Origin: Melioribacteraceae bacterium
GTDB taxonomy: Bacteria; Bacteroidota; Ignavibacteria; Ignavibacteriales; Melioribacteraceae
Reading direction: 5' to 3'
DNA length: 64,000 nt
NCBI GenBank assembly: GCA_019638015.1
Contig: JAHBUP010000001.1
Span: 1,582,424 to 1,646,423 of the forward strand
Positions 1-8,424 of the stretch are shown here, piece by piece. How positions within the stretch are numbered: the stretch's first letter is position 1; the number at the start of each line of letters is the position of its first letter. A program made the translations under genes and the position numbers. A model generated the notes under the pieces. It worked only from the letters and a program-made list of their open reading frames with translations, had not been told where the DNA came from and searched no databases.

Positions 1-636
1 ATCTATCCAGTTCCATTCCATATTAATCAGTTCTCCAAGTCGCAATCCGGTGTAGAACGCCGTGGTAAATATATCTCGTAGATGCTGATAGGGTGTATTC
101 AATAAAATTAATTGTAATTCATCCTCAGTAATAAAAGCAGGGAATGTTTTATTCAGCTTCGGAAATTTCACTTTATTAAATGCATTCGTTTCCAGGTAAT
201 TCCATTCTAATGCTTTATTGAATGCTGCTTTCAGCGTGCGGTAATATTGATGGGCGCCTCTTTGAGTTCTTGCGAATGTAGTTGTAATAAATTTGTCGAT
301 AATTCTTGTATCAATGTCTCTTAAAGAAATTTCTCCGCAGCATGACTCAAACATTTTAAAAGATAAGTCAATAGAATTAATATAGTTTTTTGATTTCGTC
401 AGTCTAACATAATCGAGATATTCATTCTTAAACTGAGCTATGGTTGGGAAATTTTTTTTCTCGTCTTGGTCGGATATTTCTTTACTTCTCTGGTTGAGAA
501 GAGAATTTTGAAATTCATCTAAATATTTCCAAGCTTCCTTTGCCGTCGTCTTTTTTGTTGAGTGTGTTTTTCGTTTGCCATCGACGAAATAAACTATTTG
601 GTAGAATCTTGATTTTGGAACTTTTACTACGAACAT
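1..636 (-). CDS. Tyrosine recombinase (phage-type integrase), N-terminal part, cut by the window edge
   Basis: Reading the minus strand from an ATG at 636, preceded by an AGGAGAG ribosome site, gives 212 uninterrupted codons running off the left edge. The N-terminal ~50 residues look like an arm-binding domain (start MFVVKVPKSRFYQIVYF). A SAM-like core-binding domain follows (~residues 65-150). The catalytic domain begins with FITEDELQLIL and reaches the first catalytic arginine in FYTGLRLGEL. The HxxR box and the nucleophilic tyrosine would lie outside the window. Such enzymes integrate and excise islands or prophages. The gene sits about 90 bp from a tRNA 3' fragment, as expected for an integrase next to its attachment site. 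Whether the rest of the gene is intact cannot be seen. Confidence 0.9.
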   Translation of the reverse strand, partial: MFVVKVPKSRFYQIVYFVDGKRKTHSTKKTTAKEAWKYLDEFQNSLLNQRSKEISDQDEKKNFPTIAQFKNEYLDYVRLTKSKNYINSIDLSFKMFESCCGEISLRDIDTRIIDKFITTTFARTQRGAHQYYRTLKAAFNKALEWNYLETNAFNKVKFPKLNKTFPAFITEDELQLILLNTPYQHLRDIFTTAFYTGLRLGELINMEWNWID

Positions 637-657
637 GGTCTCTCTCCTTGCCGTAGT

Positions 658-681
658 GTATGTACTTTTGTATGTACTTTT
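658..681. repeat. Tandem 12-bp direct repeat beside the integrase
   Basis: GTATGTACTTTT occurs twice in a row (658-669 and 670-681), between the integrase start and the tRNA remnant. Direct repeats in this position are typical arm-type integrase sites; that role is an inference. The repeat could also serve in autoregulation of the integrase promoter. Confidence 0.55.
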
Positions 682-722
682 TAGCACAAAACTTCGAAAA
701 CAAGCCAAAAACGAAGAATCCC

Positions 723-771
723 TGTGACTCTGGATCAGAAGAGTTCAGGTTCGACCCCTGACGGGGCAGCA
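723..771 (+). other. 3' half of a tRNA gene: probable attachment-site remnant
   Basis: From 723 the DNA folds as the 3' half of a tRNA: an anticodon-arm-like 5-7-5 segment (one mismatch, 723-739), a 5-nt variable loop, a perfect T arm (TCAGG / TTCGACC / CCTGA, 745-761), acceptor strand CGGGGCA and discriminator G. The matching 5' half (D arm and acceptor TGCCCCG) is absent upstream. A tRNA 3' piece next to an integrase is what site-specific insertion leaves at the far junction. The intact tRNA should then lie left of the window. The anticodon could be CTG (Gln), but the mismatch leaves this uncertain. Confidence 0.7.
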
Positions 772-910
772 TATAAATCCTTGTAATTTAATAAGTTATG
801 AGGATTTTTTATTTGTTGAAATGGGGGTATTCTTTTGGGTGATACGATTTTTTGTTCTATTTGTTCTTAAAGGAAAATATTCTAAATAGGGTTTGAAACT
901 GATAAGTAAT

Positions 911-939
911 AAAAAACCCCGCAGTTGCGGGGTTTTTTT
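911..939. terminator. Strong intrinsic terminator downstream of rpmB
   Basis: A perfect GC-rich hairpin (CCCCGCA, short loop, TGCGGGG) is flanked by A6 on one side and T7 on the other, so it can work in both directions. It ends the rpmB transcript, read on the minus strand. It would also stop transcription coming from the integrated element. Confidence 0.9.
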
Positions 940-948
940 GAAATCTTC

Positions 949-1188
949 TTATCTGGCTTTAATCTTTTTTTCAGTCACTAATTTTGCAATTTCAGATGTA
1001 CCATTCTTTGCCACAGTTCTTAATGCGCTAGCAGAAATTTTAACTGTAACAAATTTATTCAATTCTTTAACCCACAATCTTTTCTTCTGTAAGTTTGGTA
1101 AGAATCTTCTCTTGGTTTTATTATGAGCATGTGATATGCTGCTACCGGCTACTGGACCAACTCCAGATACTTGACACCTTCTCGCCAT
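949..1188 (-). CDS. rpmB: 50S ribosomal protein L28
   Basis: The 79-residue protein starts MARRCQVSGVGPVAGSSIS, the usual L28 opening (xxRxCxxxGKxPxxGNxxSH), followed by HAHNKTKRRFLPNLQ and a lysine-rich C-terminus. L28 is a late-assembling large-subunit protein. Only one of the zinc-ribbon cysteines is evident, so this is probably the zinc-free form. The gene is monocistronic with its own terminator at 911-939. The start is supported by AGAGGAATTT just upstream on the minus strand. It lies just outside the presumed island end and marks the return to core chromosome. Confidence 0.96.
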   Translation of the reverse strand: MARRCQVSGVGPVAGSSISHAHNKTKRRFLPNLQKKRLWVKELNKFVTVKISASALRTVAKNGTSEIAKLVTEKKIKAR

Positions 1189-1347
1189 AAATTCCTCTTA
1201 TTCTTTTTTCGAGCTCCAAAAATAGGAAAAAACCAGATTATTCCAAAAAAAATATTGGAAATCATTAATGATTTTTGAGTGAATGACGCTATTATTGGTC
1301 CTAAATAAAGAATTAAAATAAGTTTGTTTGAAAAGTAGATTAAGATG

Positions 1348-1379
1348 CGGGATTCCCGACAGAAATAATTGGAATCCCG
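1348..1379 (-). terminator. Hairpin downstream of the ferritin gene
   Basis: CGGGATTCC (1348-1356) pairs with GGAATCCCG (1371-1379) across a 14-nt loop. It lies 43 bp past the ferritin stop on the minus strand and is followed there by T-rich but not homopolymeric sequence, so it is a moderate terminator candidate. Confidence 0.55.
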
Positions 1380-1421
1380 TCTAAAAATGAAGTTTAATTA
1401 ACAACAAATTACAGAAATAAA

Positions 1422-1910
1422 TTATTGTCTTTTTCCGAGTTGACGATCCAACATATACAAACTGCCCTTAGAATCACCAATTTTATGGAAATCACTTACA
1501 ATCTGAGATACACCTGCTACTTCCTCAACCTGCTCGGTCACAAACCATTGCAGGAAAATGCCGGTAGCATGATCTTTTTCAGCTGAGGCAATCTCAACAA
1601 GGTTGTGAATTCTTTCTGTTATGTATAATTCATGTTTGTGAGCTTCTTCAAAAACTTCTTGTAAAGAAGTCCACTCCGCTTTTGGTTTTTCGATTGCTTG
1701 GAGTTCTACTCTTCCACCCATTTCATTAATATGTTTGTAAAATTTCATGCCATGCGCGTACTCTTCTGCGGCTTGTAGCTCCATCCACTTTGCGAATCCA
1801 AGCCAATTCTGACTTTCAAAAAAAGCAGACATTGACAAATAAAGATATGATGAATATAGTTCGGCATTAATTTGATCATTTAAAGCTTTTTCCATCTTTT
1901 TAGTAAGCAT
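1422..1910 (-). CDS. ftnA: Bacterial non-haem ferritin
   Basis: The 162-residue protein has the normal FtnA length and all ferroxidase-centre ligands in register: E17, E50, H53, E94, Q127 and E130 (EEYAHGMKFY and QWFVTEQVEE). It forms a 24-subunit cytoplasmic cage that oxidises Fe(II) and stores Fe(III). No haem-binding methionine is apparent, which argues against bacterioferritin. The gene is alone on its strand, with a hairpin downstream and divergent from the transglycosylase gene. I see no clear Fur box in the 160-bp divergent spacer. Confidence 0.95.
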   Translation of the reverse strand: MLTKKMEKALNDQINAELYSSYLYLSMSAFFESQNWLGFAKWMELQAAEEYAHGMKFYKHINEMGGRVELQAIEKPKAEWTSLQEVFEEAHKHELYITERIHNLVEIASAEKDHATGIFLQWFVTEQVEEVAGVSQIVSDFHKIGDSKGSLYMLDRQLGKRQ

Positions 1911-2073
1911 ATTATCCTCGCTAATTAATTATTGTTTGTACGAAAATATCTATTTATTGATTCTTATTCAAACTTATTACTATTAAACGGGAAATATCAT
2001 AATTTAGTTCAGTATTTATTTGTTCTATTTTGATTTTATCAGTTCATTAAAGAAAAGAAATTTTTTCAATTAT

Positions 2074-2775
2074 ATGAGAACCATTTATAATTTTATCACC
2101 AAAATGCTTATGGTTTTGGGGATTTATACAGCAGTCAGCATTATTATAATTTTATTTTTCCGGTTTATTGATATATCCCACTCCTCATTTATGAACTCAG
2201 CCAGTGAGTTCCCGGAGGGATTAATTATAAATGACATTGATTATAAGTTCGTATCGATTAATAAGATGTCCTCGGCACTTCCTCTAGCTGTCATCGCATC
2301 AGAGGATCAAGCCTTCTTTGAACATTTCGGATTTGATTTTAATCAAATTGAAAAAGCTCTGAAAGAAAATAAAAGAAGAAAAAGAATTAGAGGTGCAAGT
2401 ACAATTTCCATGCAGGTAGCAAAAAATCTTTTCCTCTCTCCCAGCAAAAACTTATTTAGAAAGGGGTTGGAATCCTATTATACTCTACTTTTAGAATTAC
2501 TTTGGGGGAAGAAAAGAATCTTGGAAGTTTACCTTAACGTTGCCGAAATGGGGAAGAATACATACGGAGTAGGTGCGGCATCAAATAAATATTTTAAGAG
2601 AGAGCCTGCTCGAATTAATTTTTCCCAAGCCGCATTAATGGCTTCTGTTTTGCCCAAACCTTCAGTTAGAAATTTAAGCAGACCAAGTGGATATATGATC
2701 AGGAGAAAGGCACAAATAGTTCAGCAGATGAATCAGTTGGGCGGGAATAAATTTATTAAAGAAAATCTCTACTAA
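2074..2775 (+). CDS. mtgA: Monofunctional peptidoglycan transglycosylase (GT51)
   Basis: The reading frame begins with TTG at 2020, but the ATG at 2074 gives a typical MtgA: one N-terminal membrane helix (IYTAVSIIIILFFRF) and then the GT51 domain. Conserved blocks include the catalytic-Glu motif ASEDQAFFEHFGFD, the RGASTISMQVAKNLFL motif, and LEVYLNVAEMGKNTYGVGAA. It polymerises lipid II glycan strands at the outer face of the inner membrane. There is no transpeptidase domain, and about 233 residues is normal for the family. The stop overlaps that of the convergent downstream gene. No strong ribosome site precedes either start, so the exact start is uncertain. Confidence 0.9.
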   Translation: MRTIYNFITKMLMVLGIYTAVSIIIILFFRFIDISHSSFMNSASEFPEGLIINDIDYKFVSINKMSSALPLAVIASEDQAFFEHFGFDFNQIEKALKENKRRKRIRGASTISMQVAKNLFLSPSKNLFRKGLESYYTLLLELLWGKKRILEVYLNVAEMGKNTYGVGAASNKYFKREPARINFSQAALMASVLPKPSVRNLSRPSGYMIRRKAQIVQQMNQLGGNKFIKENLY

Positions 2776-3218
2776 TTTTCCTTTTTACTCAAAATCTCAA
2801 TACACTTATTATAGATACTCTCCAATTCGCTTTTCTCCAAAATCGGGTAATTGTACTTGTATTCTGCCTCACCAATCGAATTTTTATACCTGTAACTTTT
2901 TAAAACATTCTTCTTTTCATCATAGAAAATCATCTCTTTGATTGAATATCGGTATAAGGATTTGCTGATTAAATAATTAATCTTTATTTGTGAAATATCT
3001 CCGGTAATCTCTTCAATATTTATAGAGGAGTTTAATTCTTGAAGTGTCCAGACGTCAATTTCCTCCCCATCGTTGCTGAATAGCCCGGTAACATTAATGT
3101 AAATTGATTTTTCATCATTAATCAATACGGGAAGCCAGTTCTCTTTTATTTCTTGAGGCCAAATATCATTAATAGATAAAAATATTAATACTGCAAAAAC
3201 TATATTAAATCTTTTCAT
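2772..3218 (-). CDS. Small exported protein, possibly surface-adhesin-E-like
   Basis: This 148-residue protein has a signal peptide (MKRFNIVFAVLIFLSINDIW) and one small domain. Elements such as ENWLPVLINDEKSIYINV, DVWTLQEL and IFYDEKKNVLKSY recall the Surface_Adh_E fold (Trp near the N-terminus, 'Y-D-x-x-S-I', 'V-W', then 'x-Y-D-x-x-G-x-V-L'). This is a motif impression, not a confirmed hit, and the usual disulfide cysteine is missing. It is convergent with mtgA, their stops overlapping at 2772-2775. The role is unknown; a periplasmic or surface location is likely. Confidence 0.7.
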   Translation of the reverse strand: MKRFNIVFAVLIFLSINDIWPQEIKENWLPVLINDEKSIYINVTGLFSNDGEEIDVWTLQELNSSINIEEITGDISQIKINYLISKSLYRYSIKEMIFYDEKKNVLKSYRYKNSIGEAEYKYNYPILEKSELESIYNKCIEILSKKEN

Positions 3219-3404
3219 TTTTTGTTATAAGAGGAAGAAATTTTATCAATTACTTGAGTAGCTCTGAACAATAGTATTGTATAAACAAACTTCCGCCTAT
3301 CCTATTTAAATTAGTTATAATGAAAAATAAATTAATAGAAAAGCTGTGCGTGTGGTTTAGACTGAAGAGATTGATTTAGTGGAATGTATCTAATTGATAA
3401 GATG

Positions 3405-3492
3405 CGGAAAGGGGGGGATTCGAACCCCCGGTCCGACAATGCCGGACAACGGTTTTCGAGACCGCCGCATTCAACCACTCTGCCACCTTTCC
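3405..3492 (-). tRNA. tRNA-Ser (anticodon CGA)
   Basis: On the minus strand the sequence folds into an 88-nt class II tRNA: acceptor GGAAAGG/CCTTTCC, anticodon loop CTCGAAA, a long variable arm (TTGTCCGGCATTGTCGGAC) and T loop TTCGAAT. The anticodon CGA reads UCG serine codons. The terminal CCA is not fully encoded. Confidence 0.96.
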
Positions 3493-3651
3493 AAAGAACA
3501 AATTTTTGTGCTGCAAGATAATCAATGTTGATTATATCAGTACACTCTCATATAAAAATATTTTAAAGAAATGGGGCGGGGAAAATGAAATTTGAAGCAA
3601 AAGTTGGTAAAAAAAACTATAATTAATATATTTGAGCCCTAACTTTGAAAT

Positions 3652-3738
3652 GGAGAGGTGCAGGAGTGGTTGATCTGGCTTCCCTGGAAAGGAAGTGTAC
3701 CTGCAAGGGTACCGAGGGTTCGAATCCCTCTCTCTCCT
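3652..3738 (+). tRNA. tRNA-Ser (anticodon GGA)
   Basis: A class II tRNA with acceptor GGAGAGG/TCTCTCC, anticodon stem CTTCC/GGAAG around loop CTGGAAA, a long variable arm and T loop TTCGAAT. GGA reads UCC and UCU. The discriminator position reads T where serine tRNAs usually have G. The 3' end recurs at 6901-6918, suggesting use as an integration site. Confidence 0.95.
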
Positions 3739-3750
3739 CATAGAAAAACA

Positions 3751-3798
3751 AAACCTCGATTATAGCGATTAAACGCTGTTTTTGAGGTTTTTTATTTT
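3751..3798 (+). terminator. Terminator after tRNA-Ser(GGA)
   Basis: AAACCTC (3751-3757) pairs with GAGGTTT (3784-3790) and encloses an inner AGCG/CGCT stem. It is followed by TTTTATTTT and starts 12 bp past the tRNA. Confidence 0.75.
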
Positions 3799-3881
3799 GT
3801 AAGGGGTCTACTTATACTGCATAAATGGCCTAAAAAGATGTGTACTTGGCAATAAATTGGCACAAAAAATTATCGGTATTA

Positions 3882-3972
3882 TCCTGTTTTTACAGGAGGG
3901 TGGAGTTTCAACCACCAGCACCAGAAACATTTGTCCCTAATCAGGTGGCCAACCTGTCTTCGGTAGGCAGGT
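3882..3972. repeat. Cluster of small hairpins upstream of the orphan permease
   Basis: Three inverted repeats lie within 90 bp: TCCTGT-TTTT-ACAGGA (3882-3897), CAGGT-5-ACCTG (3942-3956) and ACCTGTC-7-GGCAGGT (3952-3972, one G.T pair). The last two share the ACCTG segment, so they are mutually exclusive folds. They lie 60-150 bp ahead of the permease start. They could be a leader structure or dispersed repeat elements; the sequence does not decide. Confidence 0.5.
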
Positions 3973-4030
3973 ACTTGATAATGGGAAAAAACTAATTTAT
4001 CATTAGTACAAAAATCGGGGGGCAGGTCAA

Positions 4031-6412
4031 ATGCATATGCTTCTAAATTATTTCCGTTATACATTAAGGTTTATATTAAAATACAAAGGATATTCAATAA
4101 TAAATATTCTTGGACTTTCTTTAGCATTAGTCCCGGCTATTTATGCGGTTTTATTTATATCCTATGAATTTAGCTATGATAAATTTAATGATAATTATGA
4201 ATACATTTATAGATTAGTTGTCGACAATAAATTGGGAGATAATACTGTTAGTTCTCCAATCATGCCTAACGCTCTGGCTTCAGTAATGAAAAGAGAATTT
4301 CCCGAGATTAGGTTTTGTGTCCAGTTAAGAAACTTCCCAGAAATGATTACCATAAACAACAATAAATTTTTTGAAAAGGATGTATGTTATGCCGATCCGG
4401 ATATTCTAAAATTATTTTCTATTAAACTTCTTAAGGGAGATATTTTAACCTCGCTAAGTTCTCCAAATTCGATTTTGTTGAATAAATCAGTTGCTCTCAA
4501 ATACTTTGGAAATGAGGATCCAATTAATAAGGTTTTGCAACTCGGGAATTATCAGCAAATGATAATAAAAGGAGTGTTTGAAGATCTTCCTGAAAATTCA
4601 CATTTTCATGCAAATTTTATTGTTCCCAAAAGCCTAATTACCAGAGAACAAGGCGCAGGATTTAGCGATGAAAATTCCTGGGGATATTCAATGTATTTTA
4701 CTTATTTCATGGTTTTACCCAATACAGACGTAAATTCGTTGTTATTAAAAATGCCGAAATTATTGAGGGAAAATTCATCAAATGAATTTTTTAACAGGTC
4801 TAAATTATATTTTCAACCTCTAAAAGATATTCACCTTTATTCGAATCTTCAAACTGAATTGTCGAAGAATGGTAACATTAAAACTGTATATCTATTCATT
4901 CTTATATCAGTAATTATTCTCATAATAGCGATTGTTAATTATATTAATTTAACAACTGCAAGATTAGTAAAGCGGTCCAAAGAAATAGCAATGAGAAGGA
5001 TTATCGGAGCCGATACAAATCAACTTTTTATTCAAATAATGACTGAATCAGCGATTATCACCTTTCTTTCTTTTTTAATTAGTATAGTAATAACAATTAT
5101 AGCTGTTCCGAAAATTAATTACTTAATTGATAGAGACATACCTCTATCTATCTTATTCAATCATAATGTTATTATTGCTGCAATCATATTGCTCGTCGTT
5201 ATAAGTTTTTGTTCCGGTATCTATCCCGCACTCAGTGTTTTATCAGTTAAACCACTTAACATATTTAAAAAAGGAAACTTTTCTTCAAATAAAAATTTAC
5301 GAGACACCTTAGTAATATTTCAATTTGTTTTATCTATTGTTCTAGTTTTCAATTCGTCAATGATAAAAAAACAACTAAGTTACATAACCAGCAAAAATTT
5401 AGGATACAATAGAAGCAATATTATTATCCTCAATATTTACTCAAAGCTGAATAATGGAGGGTTACAAACATTTAAAAATTCACTCTTACAAAATCCGTTA
5501 ATTGATAAAATAGCTTTTTCAGTTAATTTGCCAAATTCGTCAGTTTGTAAAACAAATATTTCTTGGGAGGGTAAAAACCTAAGTACGAGCATGGACATTA
5601 ATTACAATCTTGTGGATTATGATTTTATAGACTTATATGGAATAAAACTTGTTGAGGGTAGAAATTTTTCAAAGGAATATCAAACTGATCAATCGGTGGG
5701 CATTATTTTAAATGAAAATGCTGCAAAAAAGCTTGGAAATAAAGAGCTGCTCGGAACGACTATCAAACAAGACGATATAAATAGACAAGTTATTGGTGTT
5801 GTAAAGGATTTCCATATGTATTCACTATATGAAAATATAAGGCCCTTTTATCTTGCAATTGATACAAGCGCTACGATGTATTATTGTTCCATAAAAATAT
5901 ATCCGGATAGTTTTCAAGAGATCCTTCCTTTTATAAAAAATAAATTTCATTTGCTTCAACAAGATTTACCGTTTAAGTACGAATTTTTTGATGATATTAT
6001 TGATGTCTCTTATAAATCAGAAAAAATTCTTGATTCTATTTTAAATTGGTTCTCTTTTTTTTCCATATTTATAGCTTCGATGGGAATATATGGACTAGTT
6101 TCTTTTGTTACTGAAGCGAGACAAAAGGAAATTGGTATAAGGAAGGTAGTTGGAGCAAATTCATGGCAAATTGCGTACAAATTATTTTACAATATGATAA
6201 AGTTAATTGTAATATCCAGCTTGATTGCTGCGCCTATAGCCTATTTATTGATAAACAAATGGTTGAGTAATTTTGCGTATAGAACAGATATTGATTTTAA
6301 ACTATTTATAATAACTTCATTCGTTATTTATTTATGGTCATCTTTAGCTATGGCAACACAAATCTATAAAGCTTCTACAAAAAATCCAATTGAAGTAATG
6401 AGATATGAATGA
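4031..6412 (+). CDS. FtsX/MacB-type ABC transporter permease, orphan
   Basis: The 793-residue protein has the layout of the long Bacteroidota ABC permeases: an N-terminal helix (IINILGLSLALVPAIYAVLF), a MacB-like periplasmic domain (to ~280), three FtsX helices (~285-425) containing RSKEIAMRRIIGAD, a second periplasmic domain (~440-680) and a final FtsX helix set with QKEIGIRKVVGANSWQIA. The two 'EIxxRxxxGA' motifs mark the ATPase-coupling helices. Substrates of the family include lipoproteins, lipids and peptides. No MacB/LolD-type ATPase gene is adjacent, so it needs one from elsewhere. It starts ATG-CAT-ATG (4031 or 4037) without a clear ribosome site, and is flanked by tRNA-Ser(GGA) and a copy of that tRNA's 3' end. 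Confidence 0.88.
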   Translation: MHMLLNYFRYTLRFILKYKGYSIINILGLSLALVPAIYAVLFISYEFSYDKFNDNYEYIYRLVVDNKLGDNTVSSPIMPNALASVMKREFPEIRFCVQLRNFPEMITINNNKFFEKDVCYADPDILKLFSIKLLKGDILTSLSSPNSILLNKSVALKYFGNEDPINKVLQLGNYQQMIIKGVFEDLPENSHFHANFIVPKSLITREQGAGFSDENSWGYSMYFTYFMVLPNTDVNSLLLKMPKLLRENSSNEFFNRSKLYFQPLKDIHLYSNLQTELSKNGNIKTVYLFILISVIILIIAIVNYINLTTARLVKRSKEIAMRRIIGADTNQLFIQIMTESAIITFLSFLISIVITIIAVPKINYLIDRDIPLSILFNHNVIIAAIILLVVISFCSGIYPALSVLSVKPLNIFKKGNFSSNKNLRDTLVIFQFVLSIVLVFNSSMIKKQLSYITSKNLGYNRSNIIILNIYSKLNNGGLQTFKNSLLQNPLIDKIAFSVNLPNSSVCKTNISWEGKNLSTSMDINYNLVDYDFIDLYGIKLVEGRNFSKEYQTDQSVGIILNENAAKKLGNKELLGTTIKQDDINRQVIGVVKDFHMYSLYENIRPFYLAIDTSATMYYCSIKIYPDSFQEILPFIKNKFHLLQQDLPFKYEFFDDIIDVSYKSEKILDSILNWFSFFSIFIASMGIYGLVSFVTEARQKEIGIRKVVGANSWQIAYKLFYNMIKLIVISSLIAAPIAYLLINKWLSNFAYRTDIDFKLFIITSFVIYLWSSLAMATQIYKASTKNPIEVMRYE

Positions 6413-7041
6413 AGTTAATGCTATTTGTCTCTATGCATTATTCAAAACGTAATAAAAATTGCTCGATTGAATTGAAAATCGAGCTGGGTTTTAGCTATCG
6501 AAATTGAAAACATTGGTTGTTATGATCGTGTATGATTGCAAAATATTGATTACCGCATAGATTTAAATTGCAAGTAAAGTGGATTTCATCGATCAATAAT
6601 GATATTGGCAGAAGGAATTATTCGAGAATTACTGCGCAGAGTTTCTTAAGTAATAGTTAAGCAGACTGTTGGTAACAGCAACTTTAGATCTTCCCGAATT
6701 GTCGCTATCAGAACTTCATCGAATTATAAAATGAAATATAGAATTATTAGAACAGAGTAGAGTGGCTATCGAAAGAATGAGGAGGTTCTGCCGAGTCTTT
6801 GTAGACGGTAGATTTGGAAACGTCTCGGTCACTTTTTAGTCACAACATTTTTAAAAACCTCGTATTTGAACTAAAAACAAAGCATTTTTGATGTAGAAGA
6901 GAATCCCTCACTCTCCTCCAGTTTCTATATCGTAATAAATCAATCACAACTAAATCAATTTTTACCGGTTCTTCGTGTAGAGAAGTAAAAAGTTTACTAT
7001 TATAGCTCATCAAAAAATCTTAAATATTACAGAGGATTAAA
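6413..7041. other. 629-bp non-coding stretch, probably decayed DNA
   Basis: No frame longer than about 60 codons with coding character is present. It holds a short tRNA-3'-like block (6901-6918) preceded by AAACCTCG, which also follows tRNA-Ser(GGA). A weak CCGAG/CTCGG inverted repeat lies around 6793-6832. It looks like the degraded right side of an insertion; the last ~120 bp must include the promoter and leader of the ornithine aminotransferase gene. Confidence 0.5.
6901..6918 (+). repeat. Partial copy of the tRNA-Ser(GGA) 3' end (candidate att site)
   Basis: GAATCCCTC-A-CTCTCCTC here matches 3722-3739 at 17 of 18 positions (T there, A here). The match starts in the T loop and ends at the acceptor end, the segment commonly duplicated by tRNA-targeted integrases. 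No integrase lies between the two copies. Confidence 0.5.
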
Positions 7042-8259
7042 ATGCTTACACACGATTATATCGAGTTAGAAGAAAAGTATGGAGCGCATAATTACCATCC
7101 GCTTCCAGTTGTTCTAGAAAAAGGGGAAGGAATATTTCTATGGGATGTTGAAGGGAAAAAATATTACGATTTTCTCTCAGCATATTCGGCAGTTAACCAA
7201 GGACATTGTCACCCCAAAATAATTAATACACTAGTTGAACAAGCAAAAACATTAACACTAACTTCACGCGCGTTTTATAACAATTGCCTTGGTCCATATG
7301 AAAAGTATATAACAGAGTATTTTGGTTTTGATAAAGTTTTACCGATGAATTCGGGCGCTGAAGCCGATGAAACTGCTCTAAAATTGTGCAGAAGATGGGC
7401 TTATGATAAAAAAGGGATTCCCGAAAATGAAGCTAAAATTATAGTATGCGACGGAAATTTTCATGGTAGAACTATTACAATAGTCTCGATGTCAACCGAC
7501 CCCGATTCATTCAAAGGATTCGGTCCTTATACTCCAGGTTTCGTTAAAATTCCTTACAATGATTTGGATGCATTATCTCAAGCTTTGGAAGATCCGAATG
7601 TTGCCGGATTTTTAGTAGAACCAATTCAAGGTGAAGCGGGAGTATTTGTCCCGCAAGAGGGATATGTTAAAAAAGCTTATGAATTGTGTAAATCTAAAAA
7701 TGTACTATTCATTGCTGATGAGGTTCAAACTGGGTTATGCCGTACAGGTAAACTATTAGCTTGCGATCATGAAAATGTTAAGCCAGATATTTTAATTTTA
7801 GGAAAAGCTCTCAGCGGCGGGGTAATGCCAATTTCTGCTGTTCTAGCTGATGATGAAATTATGCTAGTCATAAAACCGGGAGAGCACGGCTCCACATTTG
7901 GGGGTAATCCGCTCGCCTCACGTGTTGCTGTAACAGCGCTTGAAGTTTTAAAAGAAGAAAAACTTGCCGAAAACGCTGAACGTCTGGGGCAAATATTCCG
8001 AGATGAACTTAGAAAAATAAAATCTGATATGATTGAAGTTGTCCGCGGTAAAGGATTGCTTAATGCAATTGTAATCAAGCCCAAAAATGGAAAAGAGGCA
8101 TGGGATGTTTGTATGCAGATGAAGGAGAATGGATTATTAGCAAAACCGACACACGGGCACATAATTCGTTTTGCTCCTCCACTTGTTATTAATGAAGAGC
8201 AAATACATGAAGCTGTAAAAATTATTGCTAAATCAATAAAACAAATCAGCGGCGAATAA
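7042..8259 (+). CDS. rocD: Ornithine aminotransferase (ornithine-oxo-acid transaminase)
   Basis: This 405-residue class III PLP aminotransferase begins with the OAT signature [19 protein letters not shown] and continues [32 protein letters not shown] provides the cofactor-binding D226, and [17 protein letters not shown] the Schiff-base K255. It interconverts ornithine plus 2-oxoglutarate and glutamate-5-semialdehyde plus glutamate in arginine/proline metabolism. Length and motifs fit RocD rather than ArgD (longer N-terminus; 'LSGG' rather than 'LGGG'). An AGAGGA site precedes the ATG. It is monocistronic with a terminator at 8286-8321. Confidence 0.95.
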   Translation: MLTHDYIELEEKYGAHNYHPLPVVLEKGEGIFLWDVEGKKYYDFLSAYSAVNQGHCHPKIINTLVEQAKTLTLTSRAFYNNCLGPYEKYITEYFGFDKVLPMNSGAEADETALKLCRRWAYDKKGIPENEAKIIVCDGNFHGRTITIVSMSTDPDSFKGFGPYTPGFVKIPYNDLDALSQALEDPNVAGFLVEPIQGEAGVFVPQEGYVKKAYELCKSKNVLFIADEVQTGLCRTGKLLACDHENVKPDILILGKALSGGVMPISAVLADDEIMLVIKPGEHGSTFGGNPLASRVAVTALEVLKEEKLAENAERLGQIFRDELRKIKSDMIEVVRGKGLLNAIVIKPKNGKEAWDVCMQMKENGLLAKPTHGHIIRFAPPLVINEEQIHEAVKIIAKSIKQISGE

Positions 8260-8285
8260 TAACCAGCTATTAGTGTAGTAAATTT

Positions 8286-8321
8286 AAACCCCGATGGGAT
8301 AGTAATTCTCTCGGGGTTTTA
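8286..8321 (+). terminator. Intrinsic terminator after rocD
   Basis: AAACCCCGA (8286-8294) and TCGGGGTTTT (8311-8320) form a 9-bp stem with a 16-nt loop ending in T4. Confidence 0.85.
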
Positions 8322-8424
8322 TAGATCAGCCAACCTACATTTATCGATAACAAATTTTTAAATTAATTATATTTTGATCGGCTACTAAAAATATTCTACA
8401 AAAATTAATATATGAAGAGGTTTT

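Noticed and set aside
515-772. 85-residue minus-strand ORF over the integrase start and tRNA remnant
   Set aside because: It is out of frame with the convincing integrase frame, and its N-terminus (MLPRQGSNLN) is the usual translation of a tRNA T arm.
3532-3741. Minus-strand ORF (RRERDSNPRYPCRYTSF) across tRNA-Ser(GGA)
   Set aside because: It is antisense to a tRNA; 'RERDSNPR' is a well-known artefact of translating tRNA genes backwards.
6760-6840. Possible degenerate tRNA 5' half (GAGGAGGTTCTGCCGAGT)
   Set aside because: It does not form a proper D arm or anticodon arm; only a weak CCGAG/CTCGG pairing is seen.
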